DNA from: an uncultured Polaribacter sp.
Lineage (GTDB): Bacteria; Bacteroidota; Bacteroidia; Flavobacteriales; Flavobacteriaceae
Direction: 5' to 3'
Assembly (NCBI RefSeq): GCF_947495205.1
Contig: NZ_CANLXV010000001.1
Span: forward strand, 62,001 to 126,000
DNA: 64,000 nt
Below the pieces are notes generated by a model. The model was given only the letters and a program-made list of their open reading frames with translations. It was not told where the DNA came from and ran no database searches. Shown piece by piece: positions 52,924 through 61,253 of the stretch (positions are counted from its first letter, which is position 1; each line of letters opens with the position of its first letter). A program made the position numbers and the translations under genes.

Positions 52924-53889
52924 ATGAATACAATTAACTGGGGAATTATAGGCGCAGGTGATGTTGCAGAAGTAAAAAGTGGACCTGCTTTTAACAAAGT
53001 AGCTAACTCTAAATTAGTTGCAGTAATGCGCAGAAATACTGCAAAAGCAGAAGATTTTGCCAAAAGGCACAATGTACCTTTTTGGTACGATTCTGTAGAT
53101 GATTTACTAAAAAACCCAGAAATTAATGCCGTTTATATTGCTACACCACCAAATACACATTTAGCCATTGCCAAAAAATGTTTAGCAAAAAATAAATTAA
53201 TTTATTTAGAAAAACCTATCGCATTAAATTACAAAGAAGCCTTAGAATTAGAAAAAATTGTAAACGATAGCCATAAAATTGTAGTGGCACATTACAGAAG
53301 AAAATTACCCGCTTTTGTAAAGGTTAAAGAATTGCTAGAAGCCAATGCAATTGGTAAAGTACAATGTGCACAAATAAATATTTTTCAAGCAAAAGAAAAT
53401 AAAATAATTGCACAAACAGAAGACCAATGGCGCTTAAATCCTGCTGTTTCTGGTGGTGGTTATTTTAATGATATTGCACCACATCAAATAGATTTATTGT
53501 TAAATTATTTTGGTGAAATTGAATCTTTTCATGGTTTTGCAACGGCAAATGAAGTGCATAATGTACACGATTTAGTTAACGGTATAATTCGCTTTAAAAG
53601 TGGTGTGCAATTTCAAGGAATTTGGAATTTTAATGCCAATGAAAATGAAACCAAAGACGAATGTAAAATTTATGGCGAAAACGGTACAATTACCTTTTCT
53701 TTTTATGGCGAAAAAGTCTATTTAAACAACAATGGCAAAGAAGAAGTTTTTACGTTTAAAAACCCAGAAAACATTCAACACCCAATGATAACCAGTGCTG
53801 TAGCTTACTTTTTGGGTAAAGAACAAAACCCTTGTGTTTTACAAAATGGCGTTACTGTTATGCAAGTTATAGATGGTTTTATTAATTAG
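52924..53889 (+). CDS. Gfo/Idh/MocA-family NAD(P)-dependent oxidoreductase
   Basis: The N-terminal Rossmann motif is WGIIGAGDVAEVKSGPA, followed by YIATPPNTHLAIAKKCL and the LEKPIALNY motif with its conserved Lys, and a C-terminal beta-sheet domain with GGYFNDIAPHQIDLLL carrying the expected Asp and His. It oxidises or reduces a sugar or sugar acid. Downstream of uxaC by 39 bp, it could handle fructuronate or a related uronate; this is inference. Confidence 0.9.
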   Translation: MNTINWGIIGAGDVAEVKSGPAFNKVANSKLVAVMRRNTAKAEDFAKRHNVPFWYDSVDDLLKNPEINAVYIATPPNTHLAIAKKCLAKNKLIYLEKPIALNYKEALELEKIVNDSHKIVVAHYRRKLPAFVKVKELLEANAIGKVQCAQINIFQAKENKIIAQTEDQWRLNPAVSGGGYFNDIAPHQIDLLLNYFGEIESFHGFATANEVHNVHDLVNGIIRFKSGVQFQGIWNFNANENETKDECKIYGENGTITFSFYGEKVYLNNNGKEEVFTFKNPENIQHPMITSAVAYFLGKEQNPCVLQNGVTVMQVIDGFIN

Positions 53890-53900
53890 TTTAAACCAAC

Positions 53901-54230
53901 TTAATTACTAGTACTTTTAGGAAAAAACTCTTGTACAACACGTAATTCTGTTCTAAATGTTAACATATTAGCACCAAATTTCTGAATACCTTCTGCTTGC
54001 ATAAGACTAGCGTTTTCTTTATAGTATGCATCTAATATTTCTTTACTCTGCGTTGTATATTGTACAGAATAGGTTTTGCCACCCATTTCTTCTGTTACCA
54101 AAACTTCTGTAAGTTTTGCAGATGTAAATTTACCTGTATCTAAAACTTGATTTATTTTAGAGTTTATCCAATTCAGCCATTCCTCATGAACAGCATCGTC
54201 TATATTTACAGTTACGTTATATATATACAT
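53901..54230 (-). CDS. DUF4286 family protein
   Basis: This 109-residue cytoplasmic protein starts MYIYNVTVNIDDAVHEEWLNWI, has a ferredoxin-like alternation of strands and helices (GGKTYSVQYTTQSKEILDAYY, MQAEGIQKFG) and matches DUF4286 from memory. No function is known. It lies downstream of the TPR protein in the same direction, the usual order in this phylum. Confidence 0.85.
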   Translation of the reverse strand: MYIYNVTVNIDDAVHEEWLNWINSKINQVLDTGKFTSAKLTEVLVTEEMGGKTYSVQYTTQSKEILDAYYKENASLMQAEGIQKFGANMLTFRTELRVVQEFFPKSTSN

Positions 54231-54310
54231 TTTTTATGATTACTTTTTGGTGAATTACTTTTAATAGTTTTATAAAATACAACACTTAACCAACTACCAA
54301 AAGTAGGATA

Positions 54311-56125
54311 CTATAATACATCTCCTCTTAACTTTCGATATTTTTTTCTGGCATCAACTAAAAAAATACTGGCAGGTTGTTCAAAAATTATTTTCTGATA
54401 ATATTCTTTTGCTTTCTCAAAGTTATTCAATTTTTTATAGGTTTCTGCTATTAAAAAATAGACATCATCTGTTAAAAAACCTTGATTATCTGCAGCAACA
54501 ATTTTAGCCAAATCTACAATTGCTTCTTCATATTTTTTTTGTTTGATTAATAGTTTGGCTTTAAAAAAATAGACATCGTCATAAATTACTTCACCAGGAA
54601 TTAAACCATTTATTAAAATATCTTTGGTATTAATTAACTTGTCTAATTCAGACAAGGCAGCTGCATCTTTATTTTGAAAAGCCAATAATTCTGCATTTGC
54701 CAATTGTTTTAAACCAGACGGAATGGAATCTACAGGTTCATTATCAGAAATTTTTAAAAATAATTCTACAGCATCATTTGCAATTAACTGTGTTGTAGAA
54801 CCTTTTAAAACTTTTGCTTGTGCTTTTGCCCACTCAAAATCTCCTTTAAAATAACTAGTTTGTGCAACTTTAAAACGGGCTTCTTGCCCCAACTCGTGGT
54901 TTTTTAATTCAGTTTGTATTTGCGAAAAATAAATTAAAGCTTTGTTGTATTTTCCTGTAAACACTAGAACATCACCTAATTTTAATTTAATTCTTGCCTT
55001 TGTAAATTTAGAATTTGCATAACCTAATGCTTCTGATAACGCCATTTTTGCTTCTTCTGGTTGGTTTTCAGAAAAAGTTAAAAAATCTGCATAAGCTACT
55101 TGCAAATTAATAGTTGCTGCATTTTTACCGTATTCTTTAAAAAGATTTTCAAAAAGAATTCTAGTTTCTGAATCTTTTGTTGCAACCGCTATTTTTGCCC
55201 TAAATAACTGCGCATTTATTGCTTCGTTTTTAAAAGTAGTATTTTCTACAATAAAATTAAAACATTTTAAAGAAGCATCATAAGCACCATTTTCAAACGC
55301 AATTTTACCCAATGTAAAAATAGCATTTAAATCTTCTGGCAATCTTTTATAGAGTGCCTTTTCTTGTAATAATGCTTTTTCATATTGATTTTGCTGCGTA
55401 AATAACCAGCTTAATAGTACATTCCAAACATCTTTTGGCTTACTTAAAGATTTTTTTAATAATGTTTTTCTAAATAAAATATTGGCTTCATTCTCAGAAT
55501 CATCTGTAATGTATTTACTGGCATAACGTTGCACTACACTATAATACTGCTCGTTTTTATCTATCATGTTTATGTAAGACTCAAACATTTCTTTATAAGC
55601 ACCTTTTTCGCCATATATTTGGGCTATTTGAAAACTATAGTTTGCGTTTTTATTGCTAGCCATTGCAGTTTCATAAGCCAAAATAGCCTTATCTAAAAGG
55701 TTAAAATCTTTAAATAATTTACCCACTAAACCACCATAAGAACTGTTTTTTTCAAGCGTATTTAAAGCAATAGCATAATTTTCTTGCGCCTTTTCTTTTT
55801 GTCCTTGTCTTTCAAAATTATAACCTAAATACACAAATAAATAAACCTGCTTCTCATTCGCCTTTATTCTTTGTTTTAAAAGTTTTTCTGCTTCTAAAAA
55901 ATTATCTGTTTCTTGGTAACAGGTTACCAAACGACCTAAATATGTAGTATTAAATGGCGAATATTCGTACAGTTTTTTGTAAATCTGAGTCGCTTTTTCA
56001 TATGCACCTTCTCTGTAATAATTTTCTGCCAGCAAATAATCATTACGCGCTTCTTTTTGTTTTGCGTTTTGAGCAAAACCAAAAGAACTGGTTATTAGTA
56101 GTATAATTAAAACAATTTTCTTCAT
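54311..56125 (-). CDS. exported tetratricopeptide-repeat protein
   Basis: A signal peptide (MKKIVLIILLITSSFGFAQ) precedes 580 residues of tandem TPR helices, for example AENYYREGAYEKATQIYKKL, GKIAFENGAYDASLKCFNF, and AETYKKLNNFEKAKEYYQKI near the end. TPR arrays bind partner proteins; in this phylum such periplasmic proteins are often tied to envelope assembly or gliding, but the partner is unknown. A -7 box precedes it. Confidence 0.88.
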   Translation of the reverse strand: MKKIVLIILLITSSFGFAQNAKQKEARNDYLLAENYYREGAYEKATQIYKKLYEYSPFNTTYLGRLVTCYQETDNFLEAEKLLKQRIKANEKQVYLFVYLGYNFERQGQKEKAQENYAIALNTLEKNSSYGGLVGKLFKDFNLLDKAILAYETAMASNKNANYSFQIAQIYGEKGAYKEMFESYINMIDKNEQYYSVVQRYASKYITDDSENEANILFRKTLLKKSLSKPKDVWNVLLSWLFTQQNQYEKALLQEKALYKRLPEDLNAIFTLGKIAFENGAYDASLKCFNFIVENTTFKNEAINAQLFRAKIAVATKDSETRILFENLFKEYGKNAATINLQVAYADFLTFSENQPEEAKMALSEALGYANSKFTKARIKLKLGDVLVFTGKYNKALIYFSQIQTELKNHELGQEARFKVAQTSYFKGDFEWAKAQAKVLKGSTTQLIANDAVELFLKISDNEPVDSIPSGLKQLANAELLAFQNKDAAALSELDKLINTKDILINGLIPGEVIYDDVYFFKAKLLIKQKKYEEAIVDLAKIVAADNQGFLTDDVYFLIAETYKKLNNFEKAKEYYQKIIFEQPASIFLVDARKKYRKLRGDVL

Positions 56126-56132
56126 TTAAATT

Positions 56133-56140
56133 CAAAGATA
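56133..56140 (-). promoter_or_regulatory. -7 promoter element of the TPR gene
   Basis: The minus strand reads TATCTTTG, a perfect TAnnTTTG match, very near the start codon (8 bases). Confidence 0.4.
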
Positions 56141-56201
56141 ACCAACATAAATGTTAATTTTTAAAGAAAACAAATCTATTTTTATATCTGCTTGTAAGGT
56201 T

Positions 56202-56217
56202 TTGGCACAAAAATTGT
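56202..56217 (+). promoter_or_regulatory. sigma-54-like -24/-12 promoter
   Basis: TTGGCAC, five bases, then TTGT fits the RpoN consensus TGGCAC-N5-TTGC with one mismatch (T for the last C). The small gene starts about 33 bases later. No activator site was identified. Confidence 0.5.
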
Positions 56218-56249
56218 CTTAAGGTATAGAACTAATTAAATTTAAAATT

Positions 56250-56393
56250 ATGAACACCTTTTCTAGACAATACGAAATAGCAAAAACCAATGCTAAAGAA
56301 TATATGAAAAACGGACAAATTTCTGCTTATTTACAATCTTTAACAGAAATGAATAAGTACAAGAAATTAATGATTGCTGTTGTTGCGAACTAA
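56250..56393 (+). CDS. 47-residue conserved flavobacterial protein
   Basis: MNTFSRQYEIAKTNAKEYMK opens a helical protein that ends MNKYKKLMIAVVAN. It is basic, mostly helical and has no signal peptide. I recall near-identical small proteins across flavobacteria with no known function. A sigma-54-like promoter sits in front, and it is alone between the TPR gene and serS. Confidence 0.65.
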   Translation: MNTFSRQYEIAKTNAKEYMKNGQISAYLQSLTEMNKYKKLMIAVVAN

Positions 56394-56537
56394 AATGCAA
56401 AGCTTAACGCTCATTATCTTGTAAACATTTGCTAAAAAAAAGTTGCATACTCTTGCCATTAATTTAGTTACTTTTTAAGTATTTAAAGCTAGAAATTAAA
56501 CTGCTAATTGAAAACTAAAAATAGCCAATTCAAAAGT

Positions 56538-57812
56538 TTAATTAATCATAGAAAAACCACAATAAGGTACCAAAACATCTGGTATTTTAATGCCTTCTGC
56601 AGTTTGGTAGTTTTCTAAAATTCCTGCTAAAACTCTTGGTAATGCTAAAGAACTACCGTTTAAAGTATGCGCCAACTCACTTTTACCGGTTTCATTTTTA
56701 AAACGCAATTTTAATCTATTTGCTTGAAAAGTTTCAAAATTAGAAGCAGAACTTATTTCTAACCAACGGTCTTGCGCTGTAGAAAACAATTCAAAATCAA
56801 ATGTTAATGCAGCCGTAAAACCAGTATCTCCACCACACAAGCGTAAAATTCTGTACGGTAACTTTAATTCGCGTAAAATATTTTTAATATGCTCTACCAT
56901 ATCATTTAAAGCATTGTAAGAATTATTTGGGTGTTCTATTCTAACAATTTCTACTTTATCAAATTGATGCAATCTATTTAAACCACGCACATGTGCACCA
57001 TAACTACCTGCTTCTCTTCTAAAACAAGGTGTATAACCTGTTGCAGTTATCGGAAAATCTGTTTCCTTTAATAAATTACCACGAAACATATTGGTAATTG
57101 GTACCTCTGCAGTTGGGATTAAAAATAAATTATCTTCTGTTGCATGGTACATTTGCCCATCTTTATCTGGCAATTGCCCAGTTGCCGTTGCAGATGCTGT
57201 ATTAACCAAATGCGGCACTTGGTATTCTTTATAGCCTGCTTCTATATTTTTATCTAAAAAATAATTGATTAATGCACGTTGCAATCTTGCTCCTTTTCCT
57301 TTGTAAACAGGAAAACCTGCACCAGCAATTTTATTCCCAAGTTCAAAATCTATAATATCATATTTCTTAGCCAATTCCCAATGTGGCAAAGCATTTTCAC
57401 CTAAATCAGGTATCGTACCTTCACTAAAAATCTTCTCATTATCCTCTTCAGAATTACCAGCTTTTACAGAAGCGTGCGGTATATTTGGTATCTGATATAA
57501 CAGTTCTTGTAAATCTTCAGACAGTGTATTTAATTGCTCAGACAAAGCCTTAGAATCCTCTTTTAATTGCCCTGTTTTTTCTTTTAAAATATTAGCTTTT
57601 TGTACTTCACCAGCCTTAAAAAGACCACCAATTTCTTTAGATAATTTATTAGATTCTGCCAATACATCGTCTAAAGAAACCTGTGTAGCTCTTCTACTTT
57701 CGTCTGTATCTAAAACCTTTTTCACAATACTTTTAGCATCTGCAAAATTACGTTTTGCTAAACCTTCTAAAACTATTTCTTGGTTTTCTCTAATAAATTG
57801 TACCTGTAACAT
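56538..57812 (-). CDS. serS: serine--tRNA ligase
   Basis: The class II synthetase has an N-terminal coiled-coil arm (about residues 30-105), motif 2 in TPCFRREAGSYG, and motif 3 in SSLALPRVLAGILENYQ. It also has the Ser-binding TAEVPITNMFRG. The 424 residues fit. The start is the ATG giving MLQVQFIRENQE, with a TATATTTG box 21 bp upstream. Confidence 0.97.
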   Translation of the reverse strand: MLQVQFIRENQEIVLEGLAKRNFADAKSIVKKVLDTDESRRATQVSLDDVLAESNKLSKEIGGLFKAGEVQKANILKEKTGQLKEDSKALSEQLNTLSEDLQELLYQIPNIPHASVKAGNSEEDNEKIFSEGTIPDLGENALPHWELAKKYDIIDFELGNKIAGAGFPVYKGKGARLQRALINYFLDKNIEAGYKEYQVPHLVNTASATATGQLPDKDGQMYHATEDNLFLIPTAEVPITNMFRGNLLKETDFPITATGYTPCFRREAGSYGAHVRGLNRLHQFDKVEIVRIEHPNNSYNALNDMVEHIKNILRELKLPYRILRLCGGDTGFTAALTFDFELFSTAQDRWLEISSASNFETFQANRLKLRFKNETGKSELAHTLNGSSLALPRVLAGILENYQTAEGIKIPDVLVPYCGFSMIN

Positions 57813-57832
57813 TATCTAAATATTTAAGATTG

Positions 57833-57840
57833 CAAATATA
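57833..57840 (-). promoter_or_regulatory. -7 promoter element of serS
   Basis: The minus strand reads TATATTTG, a perfect TAnnTTTG match 20 bases before the serS ATG. Confidence 0.5.
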
Positions 57841-57905
57841 TAATTTGTGCAGGGAATTGCCACGGTTTCCTATCTTAAAAAAAGAGCTGTAATTTTTTGT
57901 TTTTT

Positions 57906-57989
57906 GGGCGTTACCACAAGGGTCAGGCTTTTCGTTACAAGTCCTCGCTCGTAACCTCGCTGTGGGCTTTCCACTGCAATCCTTAACGC
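57906..57989. repeat. dispersed intergenic element, copy 2
   Basis: It begins GGGCGTTACCACAAGGGTC, has GGGCTTTCC and ends CACTGCAATCCTTAACGC, in the same block order as the element after kynA. The interior is GC-richer than the surroundings. It is part of a 1-kb gene-free region downstream of the GH2 locus and upstream of serS. Confidence 0.55.
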
Positions 57990-58026
57990 AACAGAAATAA
58001 ATCTTAAATAAATTGATAAAAGGAAA

Positions 58027-58132
58027 GCTGTCTAAGAAAAGTTATACTTGTATTTTGTAAAGGAATAAAAATTATTTCCTTTTTTTAACAAGTTCAATTT
58101 AATTAATCGGGGGAATTTATTTCTTAAACAGC
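58027..58132. repeat. fold-back element, copy 1 (106 bp)
   Basis: Ends are GCTGTCTAAGAAA and TTTCTTAAACAGC (one mismatch). Inside, ACTTGT pairs with ACAAGT, and AAAGGAAT with ATTTCCTTT, so the whole element can fold into one long hairpin. A GGGGG block is conserved near the right end. It is the first of three copies. Confidence 0.75.
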
Positions 58133-58345
58133 AATAAATATTTTATATAGTTAATAGGTTCTTTTAAATTTTGATTTAAAACTATTACTTCTATGGTTTA
58201 TTTTTATTTTTTCTAATTACTTTACTAAACGCCTTAGCGTTTTCTATTGCTATAACTTTGCTTCTTTTTGGTGTTCTTAAACTTTTAAGAACTGCTACAC
58301 TAATATGTATTAAAAGCAGACGCTAACTTCGTAATCTAAAAAACA
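58133..58345 (-). pseudogene. decayed copy of the GH2 gene 3' end, copy 1
   Basis: Minus-strand sequence resembles the last 70 or so codons of the GH2 gene at 58829-61249, for example GAACCTATT..., and GGTGTTCTTAAACTTTTAAG on the plus strand mirrors the true gene's GGTGTTCCTAAACTTTTAAG. Many substitutions and small indels break the frame. It follows fold-back copy 1. Confidence 0.7.
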
Positions 58346-58365
58346 TAAATTAACAAAAAAAGAAA

Positions 58366-58471
58366 GCTGTCTAAGAAAAGATGAACTTGTATTTTATAAA
58401 GTGATAAAAAATTATTTCCTTTTTCTAACAAGTTGAATTTACTTAATTGGGGGCTTTAATTCTTAGACAGC
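58366..58471. repeat. fold-back element, copy 2 (106 bp)
   Basis: The ends GCTGTCTAAGAAA and TTCTTAGACAGC match copies 1 and 3, as does the internal ACTTGT/ACAAGT pair. It begins 339 bp after copy 1, so element and gene fragment were duplicated together. Confidence 0.78.
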
Positions 58472-58690
58472 AATAAATATTTTTATATAGTTAAATAGGT
58501 TCTTTTAAATTTTGATTTAAAACCATTACCTCTATGGTTTATTTTTATTTTCTCTAATTACTTTAATAAAAGTCTTAGCATTTTCTATTGCTATAACTTT
58601 GGTTCTTTTTGATATTCTTAAAATTTTAAGTACTGCTACATCATACATATTAAAAACAAACGCTAACTTCATAATTTAAACAAAGTAAAC
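58472..58690 (-). pseudogene. decayed copy of the GH2 gene 3' end, copy 2
   Basis: It aligns with the true gene from its stop to about 59045, ending at CATAATTTAAACAA in both. The terminal coding part differs from NQNFKGTYLTIK by a 1-base deletion after NQN, giving NQNLKEPI then stop. It is not functional. Confidence 0.72.
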
Positions 58691-58712
58691 CGTAAGTTAA
58701 ATAATAAAGAAA

Positions 58713-58821
58713 GCTGTCTAAGAAAAGTTTTACTTGTATGTTATAAAGTGATAAAAAAAATATTTCCTTTTTCTAACAAGTTGAATTTTATAATTTTCGG
58801 GGGTCTTATTTCTTAGACAGC
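58713..58821. repeat. fold-back element, copy 3 (109 bp), parent position
   Basis: The ends GCTGTCTAAGAAA and TTTCTTAGACAGC are perfect 13-bp inverted repeats. It lies 7 bp after the stop of the intact GH2 gene and could act as its transcript-ending hairpin. Confidence 0.8.
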
Positions 58822-58828
58822 AATAATA

Positions 58829-61249
58829 TTATTTTATGGTTAAGTAGGTTCCTTTAAAATTTTGGTTTAACACCATTACTTTTACAGATTTATTTTTATT
58901 TTCTCTTACAACTTCAATAGACGCCTTACCATTTGCCATTTCTATAATTTCGCTTCCTGTTGGTGTTCCTAAACTTTTAAGAACTTCTCCGCCAGACAAA
59001 CATTGAAAGTACACTCTATTTTCATAATTTAAACAACGTAAGCCTTTTGCATCTTCTGCAACAGCAGTAACTAAAAAATTACCATTTTCTAACGCTTCAT
59101 AATCTAGTTTTAAAAATTTGGCTTTGCCATTTTTAGTATATCTATAATTAATTTCTAGTTCGTCTTTAAAAATTTTGCCATCTTTGGTTTTTCCTTCAGA
59201 AACCAAAGTGTTTTTACCGTCTTTAAATTGTAATTTCCAATTTAAACCAGCGGCAGGAAAATCTAAAGTATTTCTCTTTTTAACACCTAAAGATTTTCCG
59301 TTTAAAAACAGCTCTACTTCAGGGCAATTTGAGTATACACTAATATCTCTTGCCAAACCTTTTGGTCCTTGCCTTTCCGTCCAAGTATGAGATTCTATAT
59401 ATGTAAAAGGTTCTTGGCTCCAATAACTTTTAAATACATAAAAAGCATCTTTTTTATTTCCTGCTCTATCTACTAATCCTTTTTGATTCATATAAGGGAT
59501 TGCGTTTTCTGGTCTTAAAGGTGTACCAAAATCTTTAAAAGCCCATTGCACGTTTCCAACAAAAGTATCATCGTTTTCAGATATTCTTAAATGCCAATCA
59601 AATAAATCTACAATATAGTTTTCAGACCAATCACCAATTTGTGCAATATTGGCTACATCTGTTTGCACAATGGCTTCTTCCCAGCCATCTGCTTGTATTT
59701 TACCTTCGCCAGTAATTGGGTTTTCTGTATGGCGCCCAAGATGGCTAGAACCGCCATATTCTGCATGTAAAAAAGCTTTGTATTGCTTTTTGTATTTGTC
59801 TATTGCTTTTTGGTAGCTTTTGTAACTACCAGAATACCAACCAGACCAAATGGATGGTGAAAATACATCTACAATATCTGCACCTTCATAAAATTTTCTA
59901 ATGGCTGTTTTTCTTGTTGGATCTAATTTGTGGGCCAAATCATTAATTTCAGATAAAAATGCACTTATTTTTTCAGTATTTCCACCTCCTTCAAAATCTG
60001 GTAACCAATACATTTCGTTTCCTAAAGACCAAATTATTATACTTGGATGATTGTAGTTTTGGTTAATAATTTCTGTTAGCATATTCTTTGTATTATTCTG
60101 CCAAGTATTGTTTCCAACACCACCTCTGCACCAAGGCAACTCATCCCAAACTAATAAACCCAACTCATCACAAGCTTTGTAAATTTCTGGATCTTGTGGG
60201 TAATGTGCCAAACGCACAAAATTGGCTCCCATTTCTTTAATCAATTCCATATCTGCTCTGTGTTGTGTATTGCTCATTGCAGCACCAACGCCAGCGTGTT
60301 CTTCATGTCTGTGTGTTCCTCTTAAAAGTAAACGTTTTCCGTTTAAAAAGAAAGCACCATATTCTTTAAATTCGAACCATCTAAAACCAACTTGGCTAGA
60401 AACTTCATCTAAAATTTTATCATTTTGAATTAAAGAAACTTGAATTGTATAAAGATTAGGGTTTTTTGTATCCCATAGTTTTGGATTAGAGATACTGTTA
60501 AAATTTATTTTTGCGTTATTATTGATAACAGAAAAATCTTTTTCTGCAACAGCTTTACCATCTGTATCTAATAAAACAGCTTTTACTTTTGCACCAGAAT
60601 TAGCATTAACTACTGCAACAGTTGCTTCTAAAGTAGCATTTTGTGCAGATACTTTTGGGGTTGTATATTTTAAATTGGCTAAATGTGTTTTAGGTTTTGT
60701 CTGTAAAAAAACATCTCTAGTAATTCCTCCATAAATAAAGAAATCGCTCTTTTGAGATGGAATAATTTCTGGATTGTAACTATTGTCTGCTCTAACAGCA
60801 ATTTCATTTAATCCGTTTTTTACAGCGTTTGTAATATCAATGGTAAAACCAATATAACCTCCAATATGGCCACCAACTTTTTTACCATTTACAAATACTT
60901 CTGATGTTATATTTACCCCCTCAAAATACAGTTCGTAAGTTGCATTAGAACTTACCTTAATATCTATATTTTTTTTGTACCAACTGCTGCTTCTTCTATA
61001 ACCTGCTACTACATCTGTAGCATCTAAACTATTCCAAGAATGTGGTAAATCTATAATTTGCCAGCTTTTTAATTGTAATGCTTCTGCAATATTTTGTGTA
61101 TCGTTTTCTAAATATTGCCAGTTTTTATTAATATTTGTTTTTGTTCTTGTTACTGCATCTGCAACTGTATCTTTACAAGAAGTTAATAAAGCACTTACAA
61201 CTAAAGTAAGTACAAATAAGGTTGTTGTTATTTTGTATTTAATTTTCAT
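58829..61249 (-). CDS. GH2 family glycoside hydrolase (beta-galactosidase or beta-glucuronidase type), lipoprotein
   Basis: The signal MKIKYKITTTLFVLTLVVSALLTSC gives a lipoprotein. The GH2 order is clear: jelly-roll domain (about 40-190, with DLPHSWNSLDATDV), Ig-like domain, then TIM barrel with LRGTHRHEEHAGVG. The acid/base Glu is in IIWSLGNEMYW (about 411) and the nucleophile Glu in FLHAEYGG (about 496). It removes beta-linked sugars from oligosaccharides. The GH88 gene is 4 bp upstream, so it may act on fragments made by a polysaccharide lyase. Its 3' end is copied twice downstream. Confidence 0.93.
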   Translation of the reverse strand: MKIKYKITTTLFVLTLVVSALLTSCKDTVADAVTRTKTNINKNWQYLENDTQNIAEALQLKSWQIIDLPHSWNSLDATDVVAGYRRSSSWYKKNIDIKVSSNATYELYFEGVNITSEVFVNGKKVGGHIGGYIGFTIDITNAVKNGLNEIAVRADNSYNPEIIPSQKSDFFIYGGITRDVFLQTKPKTHLANLKYTTPKVSAQNATLEATVAVVNANSGAKVKAVLLDTDGKAVAEKDFSVINNNAKINFNSISNPKLWDTKNPNLYTIQVSLIQNDKILDEVSSQVGFRWFEFKEYGAFFLNGKRLLLRGTHRHEEHAGVGAAMSNTQHRADMELIKEMGANFVRLAHYPQDPEIYKACDELGLLVWDELPWCRGGVGNNTWQNNTKNMLTEIINQNYNHPSIIIWSLGNEMYWLPDFEGGGNTEKISAFLSEINDLAHKLDPTRKTAIRKFYEGADIVDVFSPSIWSGWYSGSYKSYQKAIDKYKKQYKAFLHAEYGGSSHLGRHTENPITGEGKIQADGWEEAIVQTDVANIAQIGDWSENYIVDLFDWHLRISENDDTFVGNVQWAFKDFGTPLRPENAIPYMNQKGLVDRAGNKKDAFYVFKSYWSQEPFTYIESHTWTERQGPKGLARDISVYSNCPEVELFLNGKSLGVKKRNTLDFPAAGLNWKLQFKDGKNTLVSEGKTKDGKIFKDELEINYRYTKNGKAKFLKLDYEALENGNFLVTAVAEDAKGLRCLNYENRVYFQCLSGGEVLKSLGTPTGSEIIEMANGKASIEVVRENKNKSVKVMVLNQNFKGTYLTIK

Positions 61250-61253
61250 AAGT

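Noticed and set aside
58027..58821. CRISPR array or rRNA/tRNA-like structured array downstream of GH2
   Set aside because: There are only three units of about 340 bp, and most of each unit matches the GH2 gene end.
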